From Streptomyces echinoruber (lineage in GTDB: Bacteria; Actinomycetota; Actinomycetes; Streptomycetales; Streptomycetaceae): 64,000 nucleotides of DNA. Positions 15,876-22,867 of this stretch are shown here, piece after piece. Where the stretch lies: NCBI RefSeq assembly GCF_014651135.1, contig NZ_BMWH01000026.1, positions 46,835 to 110,834 of the forward strand. The letters are read 5' to 3'. The notes under the pieces were generated by a model. It had not been told where the DNA came from. It ran no database searches and worked only from the letters and a program-made list of their open reading frames with translations. Made by a program: the position numbers and the translations under genes. Position 1 is the first letter of the stretch; each line of letters begins with the position of its first letter.

Positions 15876-16777
15876 TCCGGACCGCACCGCGAGCCGCCCA
15901 GTACGCGCTGCGGGTGACCGCCCTCACGGCCGCTCTCGGCCTCTGGCAGCTCCTGACCAGTCTGGACATCGATCTCTGGCTGCGCTTCTCGCAGTTCCCC
16001 ACGGTCGCCGACGTGGCCGGCGCCTTCGCCGGCCGGCTGTCCGGCCCCGACTACTGGACCGACCTGACCGACAGCCTCACCCGTGTCCTCACCGGTTTCC
16101 TGGTGGCCGCCGTCCTGGGCGTGGCGGTGGGCGTGCTCGTGGCCCGCTCCCGCCTCGCCGAGGACCTGCTCGGCCCGCTGCTGGAAGTCGTCCGCCCGAT
16201 CCCGGCCATCGCCCTGGTCCCCGTCGCGATCCTCCTCTTCCCCTCCGACGAGGAGGGCATCGTCTTCATCACCTTCACCGCCGCCTTCTTCCCGGTCCTG
16301 GTCTCCACCCGGCACGCGGTGCGCGCACTGACTCCCGTGTGGGAGGAGGCGGTGCGCACCATGGGCGGCGGCCGGTGGCGGATCCTCGGCTCGGTCGTCC
16401 TGCCGGGCGCGCTGCCCGGCATCTTCGGCGGCCTGTCCATCGGCATCGGCGTGTCGTGGATCTGTGTGATCTCGGCCGAGATGATCTCCGGCCAGTACGG
16501 GGTCGGCTACCGCACCTGGCAGGACTACACGGTCGTCGACTACCCCGGCGTGTTCGTCGGCATGGTCACGATCGGCGTGCTCGGCCGGCTCACCTCCGCG
16601 GCCGTCGAACTCCTGGGCCGCCGCCTGACCCGCTGGCTGCCGCGCACGTCCTGCGTCCCCGGCGCGCGCGTCCCGCGGCGGACGCACCAAGCCCCCGCGC
16701 CCGCAGCGGCCGGCCCCACGCCCGCACCGGCCGGCCCCGGGCCCAAGGAGGACCTGCCCCATGACCAGCTCGTCTGA
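15872..16777 (+). CDS. ABC importer permease (SsuC/TauC-like)
   Basis: A 301-residue inner-membrane permease with about six helices and the BPD_transp_1 EAA-type loop around EAVRTMGGGRWRILGSVVLPGALPGIFGG. The start is GTG 15872, overlapping the binding-protein stop as GTGA. A longer frame opening at 15608 lies inside the binding-protein gene and is rejected. The C-terminus is a Pro/Ala-rich tail of about 40 residues that runs over the start of the ATPase gene (overlap 16761-16777). With 14532 and 16761 it forms a complete sulfonate-type importer. Confidence 0.88.
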   Translation: MIRTAPRAAQYALRVTALTAALGLWQLLTSLDIDLWLRFSQFPTVADVAGAFAGRLSGPDYWTDLTDSLTRVLTGFLVAAVLGVAVGVLVARSRLAEDLLGPLLEVVRPIPAIALVPVAILLFPSDEEGIVFITFTAAFFPVLVSTRHAVRALTPVWEEAVRTMGGGRWRILGSVVLPGALPGIFGGLSIGIGVSWICVISAEMISGQYGVGYRTWQDYTVVDYPGVFVGMVTIGVLGRLTSAAVELLGRRLTRWLPRTSCVPGARVPRRTHQAPAPAAAGPTPAPAGPGPKEDLPHDQLV

Positions 16778-17528
16778 CGTCCTTTCACCATCCCGCGCCG
16801 GCACCCGCCTCACCCTGTACGACGCCGCTCTCGGACGTCCCGGCGCGCTCGTGCTGGACCAGGTGGACCTTGATGTGGCCCCCGGGGAGATCCTGACCGT
16901 CGTGGGCTCCTCCGGCTGCGGCAAGTCGACCCTTCTGCGCACCCTGGCCGGCCTTCTGCCCCTGCTCTCCGGGGAGATCACGCAGGACGGACGTCCCCTG
17001 ACCGGCCCGTCCGCCGAACGCGCCCTCGTCTTTCAGGAGGACGCTCTGCTCCCCTGGCGCACCCTGCGCGGGAACGTCGAACTGCCCCTCGCCATCAAGG
17101 CGTTGCCCCGCGCCGAGCGCCGTACCCGGGCCGAGGCGTGGCTCGGCCGGGTCGGACTCGCCGAGCACGCCCGGTGCCGGCCGCACCACGTCTCCGGTGG
17201 CCAGCGTCAGCGCGCGCAACTGGCCCGCGCCCTGGCCGCCGGTCCCCGTGCCGTCCTGATGGACGAACCGTTCGGCGCCCTCGACGCCCAGACCCGCGCC
17301 GGTATGCAGGATCTGCTGGTGGAGGTGCTGCGCGGCACGGGCGCCACCGTCGTCTTCGTCACCCACGACGTGGACGAGGCCCTCTTCCTCGGCGACCGCG
17401 TGGCCCTGCTGGGCGCGGGCCGCCTCATCGCCGTACGGGACGTGCCGCGCCCGCGCGAGCGCGCCGCCCACGACGATCCGGCGCATGTCGCCCTGCGGCG
17501 CGAAGTCCTCACGTCACTCGGTTCTTGA
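16761..17528 (+). CDS. ABC importer ATPase (SsuB/TauB-like)
   Basis: A 255-residue ABC ATPase with Walker A GSSGCGKST near residue 50, Q-loop VFQEDALLPW, signature VSGGQRQR, Walker B AVLMDEP and the H-loop VTHDVDEA. Sequence and size fit the nitrate/sulfonate/taurine importer ATPase family. The gene starts inside the permease gene, with AAGGAGG just upstream of ATG 16761. It energises the importer formed with 14532 and 15872. The flavoprotein gene follows after only 11 bp, so all are probably one transcript. Confidence 0.9.
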   Translation: MTSSSDVLSPSRAGTRLTLYDAALGRPGALVLDQVDLDVAPGEILTVVGSSGCGKSTLLRTLAGLLPLLSGEITQDGRPLTGPSAERALVFQEDALLPWRTLRGNVELPLAIKALPRAERRTRAEAWLGRVGLAEHARCRPHHVSGGQRQRAQLARALAAGPRAVLMDEPFGALDAQTRAGMQDLLVEVLRGTGATVVFVTHDVDEALFLGDRVALLGAGRLIAVRDVPRPRERAAHDDPAHVALRREVLTSLGS

Positions 17529-17539
17529 AAGGCACCCTG

Positions 17540-20314
17540 GTGGACATCCCCCTGCAGATCCCGGCCCTCACCGACGCCGGGGAACTCTCCTGCGACGTCC
17601 TCGTCGTCGGCGGCGGCACGGCCGGCACCATGGCGGCCCTGACCGCCGCGGAGCACGGTGCGGACGTCCTGCTGCTGGAGAAGGCGCACGTACGCCACTC
17701 CGGCGCGCTGGCCATGGGCATGGACGGCGTCAACAACGCGGTCGTCCCCGGCCGCGCCGAACCCGACGACTACGTCGCCGAGATCACCCGCGCCAATGAC
17801 GGCATCGTCGACCAGTCCACCGTCCGTCAGACCGCCACCCGCGGCTTCGCCATGGTGCGGCGGCTGGAGTCGTACGGGGTGAAGTTCGAGAAGGACGAGC
17901 ACGGCGCGTACGCGGTCCGCCAGGTCCACCGTTCCGGCTCCTACGTGCTGCCGATGCCGGAGGGCAAGGACGTCAAGAAGGTCCTGTACCGGCAGCTTCG
18001 GCGGCGCGAGATGCGGGAGCGGATCCGGATCGAGAACCGGGTGATGCCGGTACGCGTGCTCACGGCGCGGGGGCGTGCCGTGGGCGCGGTGGGCTTCTAC
18101 ACCCGCACGGGCGCCTTCGTCACCGTCCGCGCGGGCGCGGTGATCCTCGCGACCGGTGCCTGCGGCCGCCTCGGTCTGCCCGCCTCCGGCTATCTGTACG
18201 GCACGTACGAGAACCCGACGAACGCGGGTGACGGCTACGCCATGGCCTACCACGCGGGCGCCGAGCTCACCGGCATCGAGTGCTTCCAGATCAACCCGCT
18301 CATCAAGGACTACAACGGTCCGGCCTGCGCCTACGTCGCCAACCCCTTCGGCGGCTACCAGGTCAACCGGCACGGCGAACGCTTCGTCGACTCCGACTAC
18401 TGGTCCGGTCAGATGATGGCCGAGTTCGCGGCCGAGGTGGCCAGTGACCGGGGCCCGGTGTACTTGAAGCTGAGCCATCTGCCGGAGGAGTCGATCTCGG
18501 CCCTGGAGTCGATCCTGCACTCGACGGAGCGCCCGACCCGCGGCACCTTCCACGCGGGCCGCGGCCACGACTACCGCACCCACGACGTGGAGATGCACAT
18601 CTCCGAGATCGGCCTGTGCGGCGGCCACTCGGCCTCGGGAGTACGGGTCGACGACCACGCCCGGACGGCCCTCCCCCGCCTGTACGCCGCCGGGGACCTG
18701 GCCTGTGTCCCGCACAACTACATGATCGGCGCGTTCGTCTTCGGGGACCTCGCGGGCGCGGACGCCGCCCGGTACACGCCGTACCAAGGGGAGTTGCCCC
18801 TCGACCAGCTCCAGGAGGCGCACGAGCTGATCTACCGCCCGCTGCGCAACCCCGACGGCCCGCCACAGCCCCAGGTCGAGTACAAGCTGCGCCGCTTCGT
18901 GAACGACTACGTGGCCCCGCCGAAGTCCGGCGCCCGGCTGTCGCTGGCCCTGGAGGCGTTCGAGCGGATGCGCGCCGACATCGCCGCGATGGGCGCCCGC
19001 ACCCCGCACGAGCTGATGCGCTGCGCGGAGGTGACCTTCATCCGCGACTGCGCGGAGATGGCCGCGCGGGCCTCCCTGGCCCGCACGGAGTCCCGCTGGG
19101 GCCTCTACCACGACCGCCTCGACCACCCCCGCCGGGACGACGCGTCCTGGTTCCATCACCTCGATCTGCGCAAGTCCCCCACCGGTGCGATGGAGTTCAC
19201 GGCGCGTCCCGTGGCTCCCTATCTGGTCCCGGTCGACGGCTTCACCGCGGTCGGCGGGCCCTCCCGCCACCTCGGCGAGGTCCACCCGGAACAGGTGGCG
19301 ACCGCGGGGGCCCGGGAAGCGGCACCGGTGGCGATCCGGCAGGAGCCGGCCCCGGCCGAGACGACCGCCCGCCCCGGTACCGGCACGGGCACGCCGGACA
19401 CACCGCGTCTGCTCGCACTCCTCTCCCTCGCGGAGGACCAGCCCCAACTCTCCGCCCTCGCCCCCTACCTGACCGATCCCGAGCCCACCGTTCGCCGAAC
19501 GGCCGTCACCGTGCTGACGGAAACGGTGCCGCCGGGCACCGGACCGGCACTGGCCGCCAGGCTCGCCGACCCCGACGCCGGCGTCCGCGCCGCCGCGGCC
19601 GCCTCGCTGCGCGAACTGGTCGAGACGCTGGACCCCGAACCGGCCTTGCGCGACGGCCTCGTCGCCGCCCTGTCCGAAGCCGACCCCGTCGCCCGTGCCG
19701 CCGCGCTCGACGTCCTGCGTGTCCTGCGCCTCGGTGACACCGGGCTGTTCACCAGCTCCCTGTCGGACGCGGACATCGCCGTGCGTCTCGCGGCCGTGCG
19801 CGCACTCGTGTCGGTCGACGCCGCCGGGGAGCTGGCCCGCGCGGCGACCGCCGATCCGTCCCGCGAGGTCCGCGTCACCCTGGCCAAGGCCCTGGCCACC
19901 GTGACCGCGGAACGGCCCGGCGGCACCACGCCGGCCGGCCCCGGACCCGGCACGGTCCTTTCGGCCCTCACCGCGCTCGTCGACGATCCCGACGCTCTGG
20001 TGCGTGCGGCCGCCTATGAGGCACTGGGCACGGCCGGCTGCCCGGCACCCCTGGCCGCACGCGCGCGGGCAGCCCTGTCCGACCCGGCCTGGCAGGTCCG
20101 GGCAGGGGCCGCCACCGCCCTCTCCCGCGCGGCTCCCGGCCTCGCCGTACCCGCCCTCGCCAAGGCCCTCGCCGACCCGAACGCCGACGTCCGCAAGGCC
20201 GCCGTGACGGCACTGACCCGGCACCGCGCCACCGAGGACGCCCGAGCGGCCCTGGCCACGGCGACGACGGACCCGGACGCGGACGTCAGGGCGTATGCGG
20301 CCCGGGCCCTGTGA
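17540..20314 (+). CDS. AprA/fumarate-reductase-like flavoprotein fused to C-terminal HEAT repeats
   Basis: A 924-residue protein starting at GTG 17540 (GAAAGG about 9 nt upstream). Residues 18-45 form the FAD-binding site (VLVVGGGTAGTMAALTAAEHG); the flavoprotein part runs to about residue 600 with AGDGYAMAYHAGAELTGIE, an AprA-style NPLIKDYNGPACAYV stretch, and a final FAD-contact region (LYAAGDLACVPHNYMIGAFV). This resembles adenylylsulfate reductase alpha/succinate-fumarate flavoproteins. After a Pro/Ala linker (about 595-620), residues 620-924 are HEAT/PBS-lyase-type repeats (DPEPTVRRTAVTVL, DPDAGVRAAAAASLREL, DALVRAAAYEALG). It is encoded directly behind an organosulfur importer, with a ferredoxin upstream. 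I infer a ferredoxin-linked redox enzyme acting on the imported sulfur compound. The reaction is unknown, and neither AprA nor FrdA normally carries HEAT repeats. Confidence 0.8.
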   Translation: MDIPLQIPALTDAGELSCDVLVVGGGTAGTMAALTAAEHGADVLLLEKAHVRHSGALAMGMDGVNNAVVPGRAEPDDYVAEITRANDGIVDQSTVRQTATRGFAMVRRLESYGVKFEKDEHGAYAVRQVHRSGSYVLPMPEGKDVKKVLYRQLRRREMRERIRIENRVMPVRVLTARGRAVGAVGFYTRTGAFVTVRAGAVILATGACGRLGLPASGYLYGTYENPTNAGDGYAMAYHAGAELTGIECFQINPLIKDYNGPACAYVANPFGGYQVNRHGERFVDSDYWSGQMMAEFAAEVASDRGPVYLKLSHLPEESISALESILHSTERPTRGTFHAGRGHDYRTHDVEMHISEIGLCGGHSASGVRVDDHARTALPRLYAAGDLACVPHNYMIGAFVFGDLAGADAARYTPYQGELPLDQLQEAHELIYRPLRNPDGPPQPQVEYKLRRFVNDYVAPPKSGARLSLALEAFERMRADIAAMGARTPHELMRCAEVTFIRDCAEMAARASLARTESRWGLYHDRLDHPRRDDASWFHHLDLRKSPTGAMEFTARPVAPYLVPVDGFTAVGGPSRHLGEVHPEQVATAGAREAAPVAIRQEPAPAETTARPGTGTGTPDTPRLLALLSLAEDQPQLSALAPYLTDPEPTVRRTAVTVLTETVPPGTGPALAARLADPDAGVRAAAAASLRELVETLDPEPALRDGLVAALSEADPVARAAALDVLRVLRLGDTGLFTSSLSDADIAVRLAAVRALVSVDAAGELARAATADPSREVRVTLAKALATVTAERPGGTTPAGPGPGTVLSALTALVDDPDALVRAAAYEALGTAGCPAPLAARARAALSDPAWQVRAGAATALSRAAPGLAVPALAKALADPNADVRKAAVTALTRHRATEDARAALATATTDPDADVRAYAARAL

Positions 20315-20351
20315 CCGCCGCCGACTCCCGCCCGGCGACCGGCGGTGACCG

Positions 20352-20440
20352 GTGAGCACACGTTCCACGGCCGTTCCGGTCGTCGGCGCGGGCCCGCGCG
20401 CCACGGGCCTGCTGGAGCCCATCGCCGCATCGCCCTCGGC
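20352..20440 (+). pseudogene. N-terminal fragment of an FAD/NAD(P)-binding protein
   Basis: From GTG 20352 the frame reads STRSTAVPVVGAGPRATGLL followed by EPIAAS. This is very like the start of the FAD/NAD(P)-binding proteins whose first strand is VVGAGPRATGLLERIAA. After about 30 codons the match stops and the frame becomes low-complexity up to 20603. No downstream domain exists before the next promoter, so I read it as a remnant. The rest of 20315-20608 shows no gene. Confidence 0.5.
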
Positions 20441-20608
20441 GCCCCACCAACAGCCGGATCGTCGCCGCTTTCGCCCGCCCTCGCACCGACGCGCCGGTCT
20501 TCCACCGGAACGACGGGTCGCCCGCGCGCTCCTGCGCGCCCTGAGCGCCACCGAGGCCGAGACGGCAACGTCTTCGGTGGACGACCGGTCTCTCGGAGTG
20601 TGAGACCT

Positions 20609-20648
20609 TCCCTACTTTTCCTATGGAATTACTAGGGAAACCTTGACG
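20609..20648 (+). promoter_or_regulatory. CCTA-N9-TAGG motif, copy 2, with outer repeat and -35 box
   Basis: CCTATGGAATTACTAGG occupies 20620-20636. It sits inside a larger inverted repeat, TTCCCTA (20609-20615) and TAGGGAA (20633-20639). Seven bases further comes TTGACG (20643-20648), a good -35; a -10 is weak (CAGCAT at 20667-20672). The unit leads into the leader peptide at 20671 and the wHTH/SfnB-like genes. Confidence 0.5.
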
Positions 20649-20670
20649 GCGTTCACCGGGGGTGCGCAGC

Positions 20671-20763
20671 ATGATGACCATGTCCCGTGAACAGCAACGA
20701 CTCGTTCGTCGTCGGCATGTCGACTTCGGTCACGTCGTCAGTGCCGCCTGCTGTCGCGCATGA
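20671..20763 (+). CDS. Cysteine-attenuation-type leader peptide
   Basis: A 30-residue frame; three in-frame ATGs (20671, 20674, 20680) are possible starts, and GGGGG lies 8-12 nt before the first. The centre reads RRRHVDFGHVVSAACCRA, matching the actinobacterial sulfur leader signature with two adjacent Cys codons before the stop. It precedes the winged-helix and SfnB-like genes. Its 3' half overlaps, in another frame, the possible starts of the winged-helix gene. Confidence 0.75.
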   Translation: MMTMSREQQRLVRRRHVDFGHVVSAACCRA

Positions 20764-21082
20764 CGTCGTCCGCATCGATCCCGCACGCCGTGCCGCCGAA
20801 GTGGAAAGGCGTGAACTCGACCTGATTCACCTGGAGTTCGAGCTGCTGGCGCATCTCGTTCAGCGTCCCCACCACGCGCAGTCGCGCGATCGGCTGATGG
20901 CCGCCGTCTGGGGCTACGACCACATCGGCGACGGCCGCACCGTGGACGTCCACATCGCCCGCCTGCGCCGCAAGCTGGGCGAGGCCCACCGGCACCGGAT
21001 CGTCACCGTCCGGCGCGTGGGCTACAAATACGTGCCCGACCAGCAGCAGAGCCCCGGCGCCGCGCTCTGCGGCCGATCCTGA
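20717..21082 (+). CDS. Winged-helix (OmpR/PhoB-type) DNA-binding protein without receiver domain
   Basis: About 120 residues. The core from about residue 25 is a Trans_reg_C winged helix: LIHLEFELLAHLVQRP, SRDRLMAAVWGY, GRTVDVHIARLRRKLG and TVRRVGYKYVP. No receiver domain is present, so it is a free-standing DNA-binding domain of the kind seen next to actinobacterial organosulfur genes. The start is uncertain: GTG 20687, ATG 20717 or GTG 20741 are in frame, none with a clear Shine-Dalgarno. All overlap the leader peptide in another frame, so translation may be coupled to leader translation. The SfnB-like gene follows after 13 bp. Confidence 0.75.
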   Translation: MSTSVTSSVPPAVAHDVVRIDPARRAAEVERRELDLIHLEFELLAHLVQRPHHAQSRDRLMAAVWGYDHIGDGRTVDVHIARLRRKLGEAHRHRIVTVRRVGYKYVPDQQQSPGAALCGRS

Positions 21083-21095
21083 GGAGACCACTTCC

Positions 21096-22325
21096 ATGGG
21101 CCTTGCCTCCGCGCCGTCCCGCCCCACCCCGCCGTCCGACCGGACCGGACCCGGCCGAGCGCACTGGCTGCGCGTGGCCCGCGAGGCGGCGGACGACCTG
21201 GCCACGGACACAGTGACCAGGGACCAGGCGGGCAAGGCACCGTTCGACGAGGTGTCCCGGCTGCGCGAGGCGGGGCTGCTGACGCTCCGGATGCCGGCCG
21301 GGTCCCGGGAAGACGGCGCGGACTGGCTGACGGCTTACGCCGTCGTCCGGGAGATCGCCGCGGCCGACGGCGCGATCGGTCAACTGCTCGGCTCCCACTA
21401 CTTCCTGTCGTGGAGCGCCCGGTTCTTCGCCGAGCCCGCTCCCGCCGCGCGGATCGAGGAGCGGTCCGCGGCCGAGGAGTGGTGCTGGGGCGGTGGTTTC
21501 GCACGTCAGGAGCCGCCTCTGACACTGACCAGAACCTCCAGGGGACTGGTGCTCGACGGTCGGCAGAGCTATACCACCGGGGTCTTGGTCGCCGACCGTC
21601 TCGCCGTGCGCGCCGTGCGGGAGGACACGGGTGAACCACTCGCCGTCGTGGTGGATCCGGGCCATCGCGGTGTGACGATCGACGGCGACGCCGACACCTT
21701 CGGCCAGCGGCTCGCGGCCGGCGGCAGCGTGGAGTTCGACAACGTACTGGTGGCTGCCGACGACGTGCTCGGCTCCCTGTCCGCGGACGAGGACCTGCTG
21801 TCGCCCCGGACCGCCCTGGCATCTCCGGTCGGGCGTCTCTTCTCCGCCCAGCTCCTCCTCGGCATGGCCGAGGGAGTGCTCGCCGAAGCCCGTGAGTTCA
21901 GCAGGACGGGCCACGCACCCTGGCACCCCGCCTGGCCGGCCGGTACCCCGCACGACCCGCACGTACAGACCGCCTACGGCGAACTCACCGTCCTCACCCG
22001 CTCCGCGTCGGCACTCACCGATCAGGCGCTGGAAGCCGTGCGGGACGGGCTGGAGCGCGGCGAAGACCTCACCTACGACGAGTCCGCGGACATCTCCGCC
22101 CTCGTGGCCATGGCCGAAACCGCCGCGGCCAGGGCGGCGCAGGAGTCCACCACCCGCGCCCTGGAAATCGTCGGTGCCCGCTCCGCCTCCGCGCGGCTGG
22201 GCTTCGACCGGTTCTGGCGCAACGCCCGAACCCACACCCTGTACGAGCCCGTCGCCCACCGGCTCCGCGACGTCGGACACTACTTCCTCGACGGCGCCCA
22301 CCCTCCGTTCGTCCTGCCCGTCTGA
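21096..22325 (+). CDS. SfnB/DszC-like acyl-CoA-dehydrogenase-fold flavin monooxygenase
   Basis: A 409-residue member of the acyl-CoA dehydrogenase fold. Segments such as IGQLLGSHYFLSWSARFF, the WGGGFARQEPPLTL strand, FDNVLVAADDVLG and the C-terminal SARLGFDRFWRNARTHTLYEP fit the DszC/SfnB/sulfur-acquisition oxidoreductase branch. These proteins are FMNH2-dependent monooxygenases rather than CoA-ester dehydrogenases. AGGAGA precedes ATG 21096. A desulfurising or S-oxidising role on organosulfur compounds is inferred from family and context. A flavin reductase, which such enzymes need, is not encoded in the window. Its last codons are part of a 32-bp tandem duplication. Confidence 0.82.
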   Translation: MGLASAPSRPTPPSDRTGPGRAHWLRVAREAADDLATDTVTRDQAGKAPFDEVSRLREAGLLTLRMPAGSREDGADWLTAYAVVREIAAADGAIGQLLGSHYFLSWSARFFAEPAPAARIEERSAAEEWCWGGGFARQEPPLTLTRTSRGLVLDGRQSYTTGVLVADRLAVRAVREDTGEPLAVVVDPGHRGVTIDGDADTFGQRLAAGGSVEFDNVLVAADDVLGSLSADEDLLSPRTALASPVGRLFSAQLLLGMAEGVLAEAREFSRTGHAPWHPAWPAGTPHDPHVQTAYGELTVLTRSASALTDQALEAVRDGLERGEDLTYDESADISALVAMAETAAARAAQESTTRALEIVGARSASARLGFDRFWRNARTHTLYEPVAHRLRDVGHYFLDGAHPPFVLPV

Positions 22326-22386
22326 CCGGGACCGTACTTCGCTTCCTGCCCGTCTGACCGGGACCATACTTCGCCTCCTGCCCGGC
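22313..22386 (+). repeat. 32-bp tandem duplication across the stop codon
   Basis: The unit starting CCTGCCCGTCTGACCGGGAC occurs at 22313-22344 and again at 22345-22376 with two changes, then begins a third time at 22377. It duplicates the last codons and stop codon of the SfnB-like gene. The rest of the gap to 22571 holds no gene. Confidence 0.8.
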
Positions 22387-22571
22387 GTCCCGGCCACCGC
22401 CCTGGGTGCCCTCCGCGCCGCGCGGTCACTGCGCCGCGCGGTCACTGCGCCGACGGCCGGGGCCGGCACACACGGCGGTCACCGCGCCGCCGCCCGTCCG
22501 GAGAATTGTGAACGCCGCGCTTCATTCGCATGTCGGGCCGTTGAGAATATGAGACGCCCGCGCAAGCGACA

Positions 22572-22600
22572 TTGACCTGGCTGGATTTCGCTGCAACTCT
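22572..22600 (+). promoter_or_regulatory. Promoter TTGACC-N17-AACTCT
   Basis: A -35 box TTGACC (22572-22577) and a -10 box AACTCT (22595-22600) are separated by 17 bp. The predicted transcription start falls at about 22607-22608, on the GTG of the following short peptide, implying a leaderless message. Confidence 0.5.
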
Positions 22601-22607
22601 CTTGGCT

Positions 22608-22700
22608 GTGAGCAAGTTCGAGTTCCTCGCCGCGCGCCTGCACGTCGATCCGCGATGTCGGGCCGGCACCCTCTGTGCCGTCGGCCGCCGCACTCACTGA
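22608..22700 (+). CDS. Possible leaderless Cys-rich leader peptide
   Basis: A 30-codon frame from GTG 22608 to TGA 22698-22700. Its middle reads LAARLHVDPRCRAGTLCAV, resembling the RLHVDLCR-SALC form of actinobacterial sulfur leaders but with an extra residue after HVD. There is no Shine-Dalgarno, yet the promoter at 22572-22600 would start the transcript on this GTG. It lies 167 bp before the second binding-protein gene. This is weaker than the other leaders. Confidence 0.45.
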   Translation: MSKFEFLAARLHVDPRCRAGTLCAVGRRTH

Positions 22701-22867
22701 CGGGCACAGTCCCCTTCGCTCCCTTCGTTCCCTTTCACAGTCGGCTTCGGCGCCAAGCCGTTGTTCCCGCGGACGCCAGGCCCCTCGTGGCCGTTTTCAC
22801 CGAGGCTTCTTTTCCGCCGTTCGACGTCTGCCCTTTCCCCGACCGGTTTTCTGAACAGGACCCTTCC

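Noticed and set aside
17207..20551. 1114-codon minus-strand open frame
   Set aside because: It lies opposite the ATPase and the flavoprotein genes, whose motifs are unambiguous. Its translation is Arg/Gly/Val-rich shadow sequence.
21096..22325. Fatty-acid beta-oxidation acyl-CoA dehydrogenase
   Set aside because: Sequence segments fit the DszC/SfnB monooxygenase branch and the context is organosulfur metabolism with no CoA genes.
22655..22867. N-terminal extension of the second binding protein
   Set aside because: It would place about 70 unrelated residues before an RR-type lipoprotein signal. ATG 22868 has a ribosome site, and the extension overlaps the possible leader peptide.
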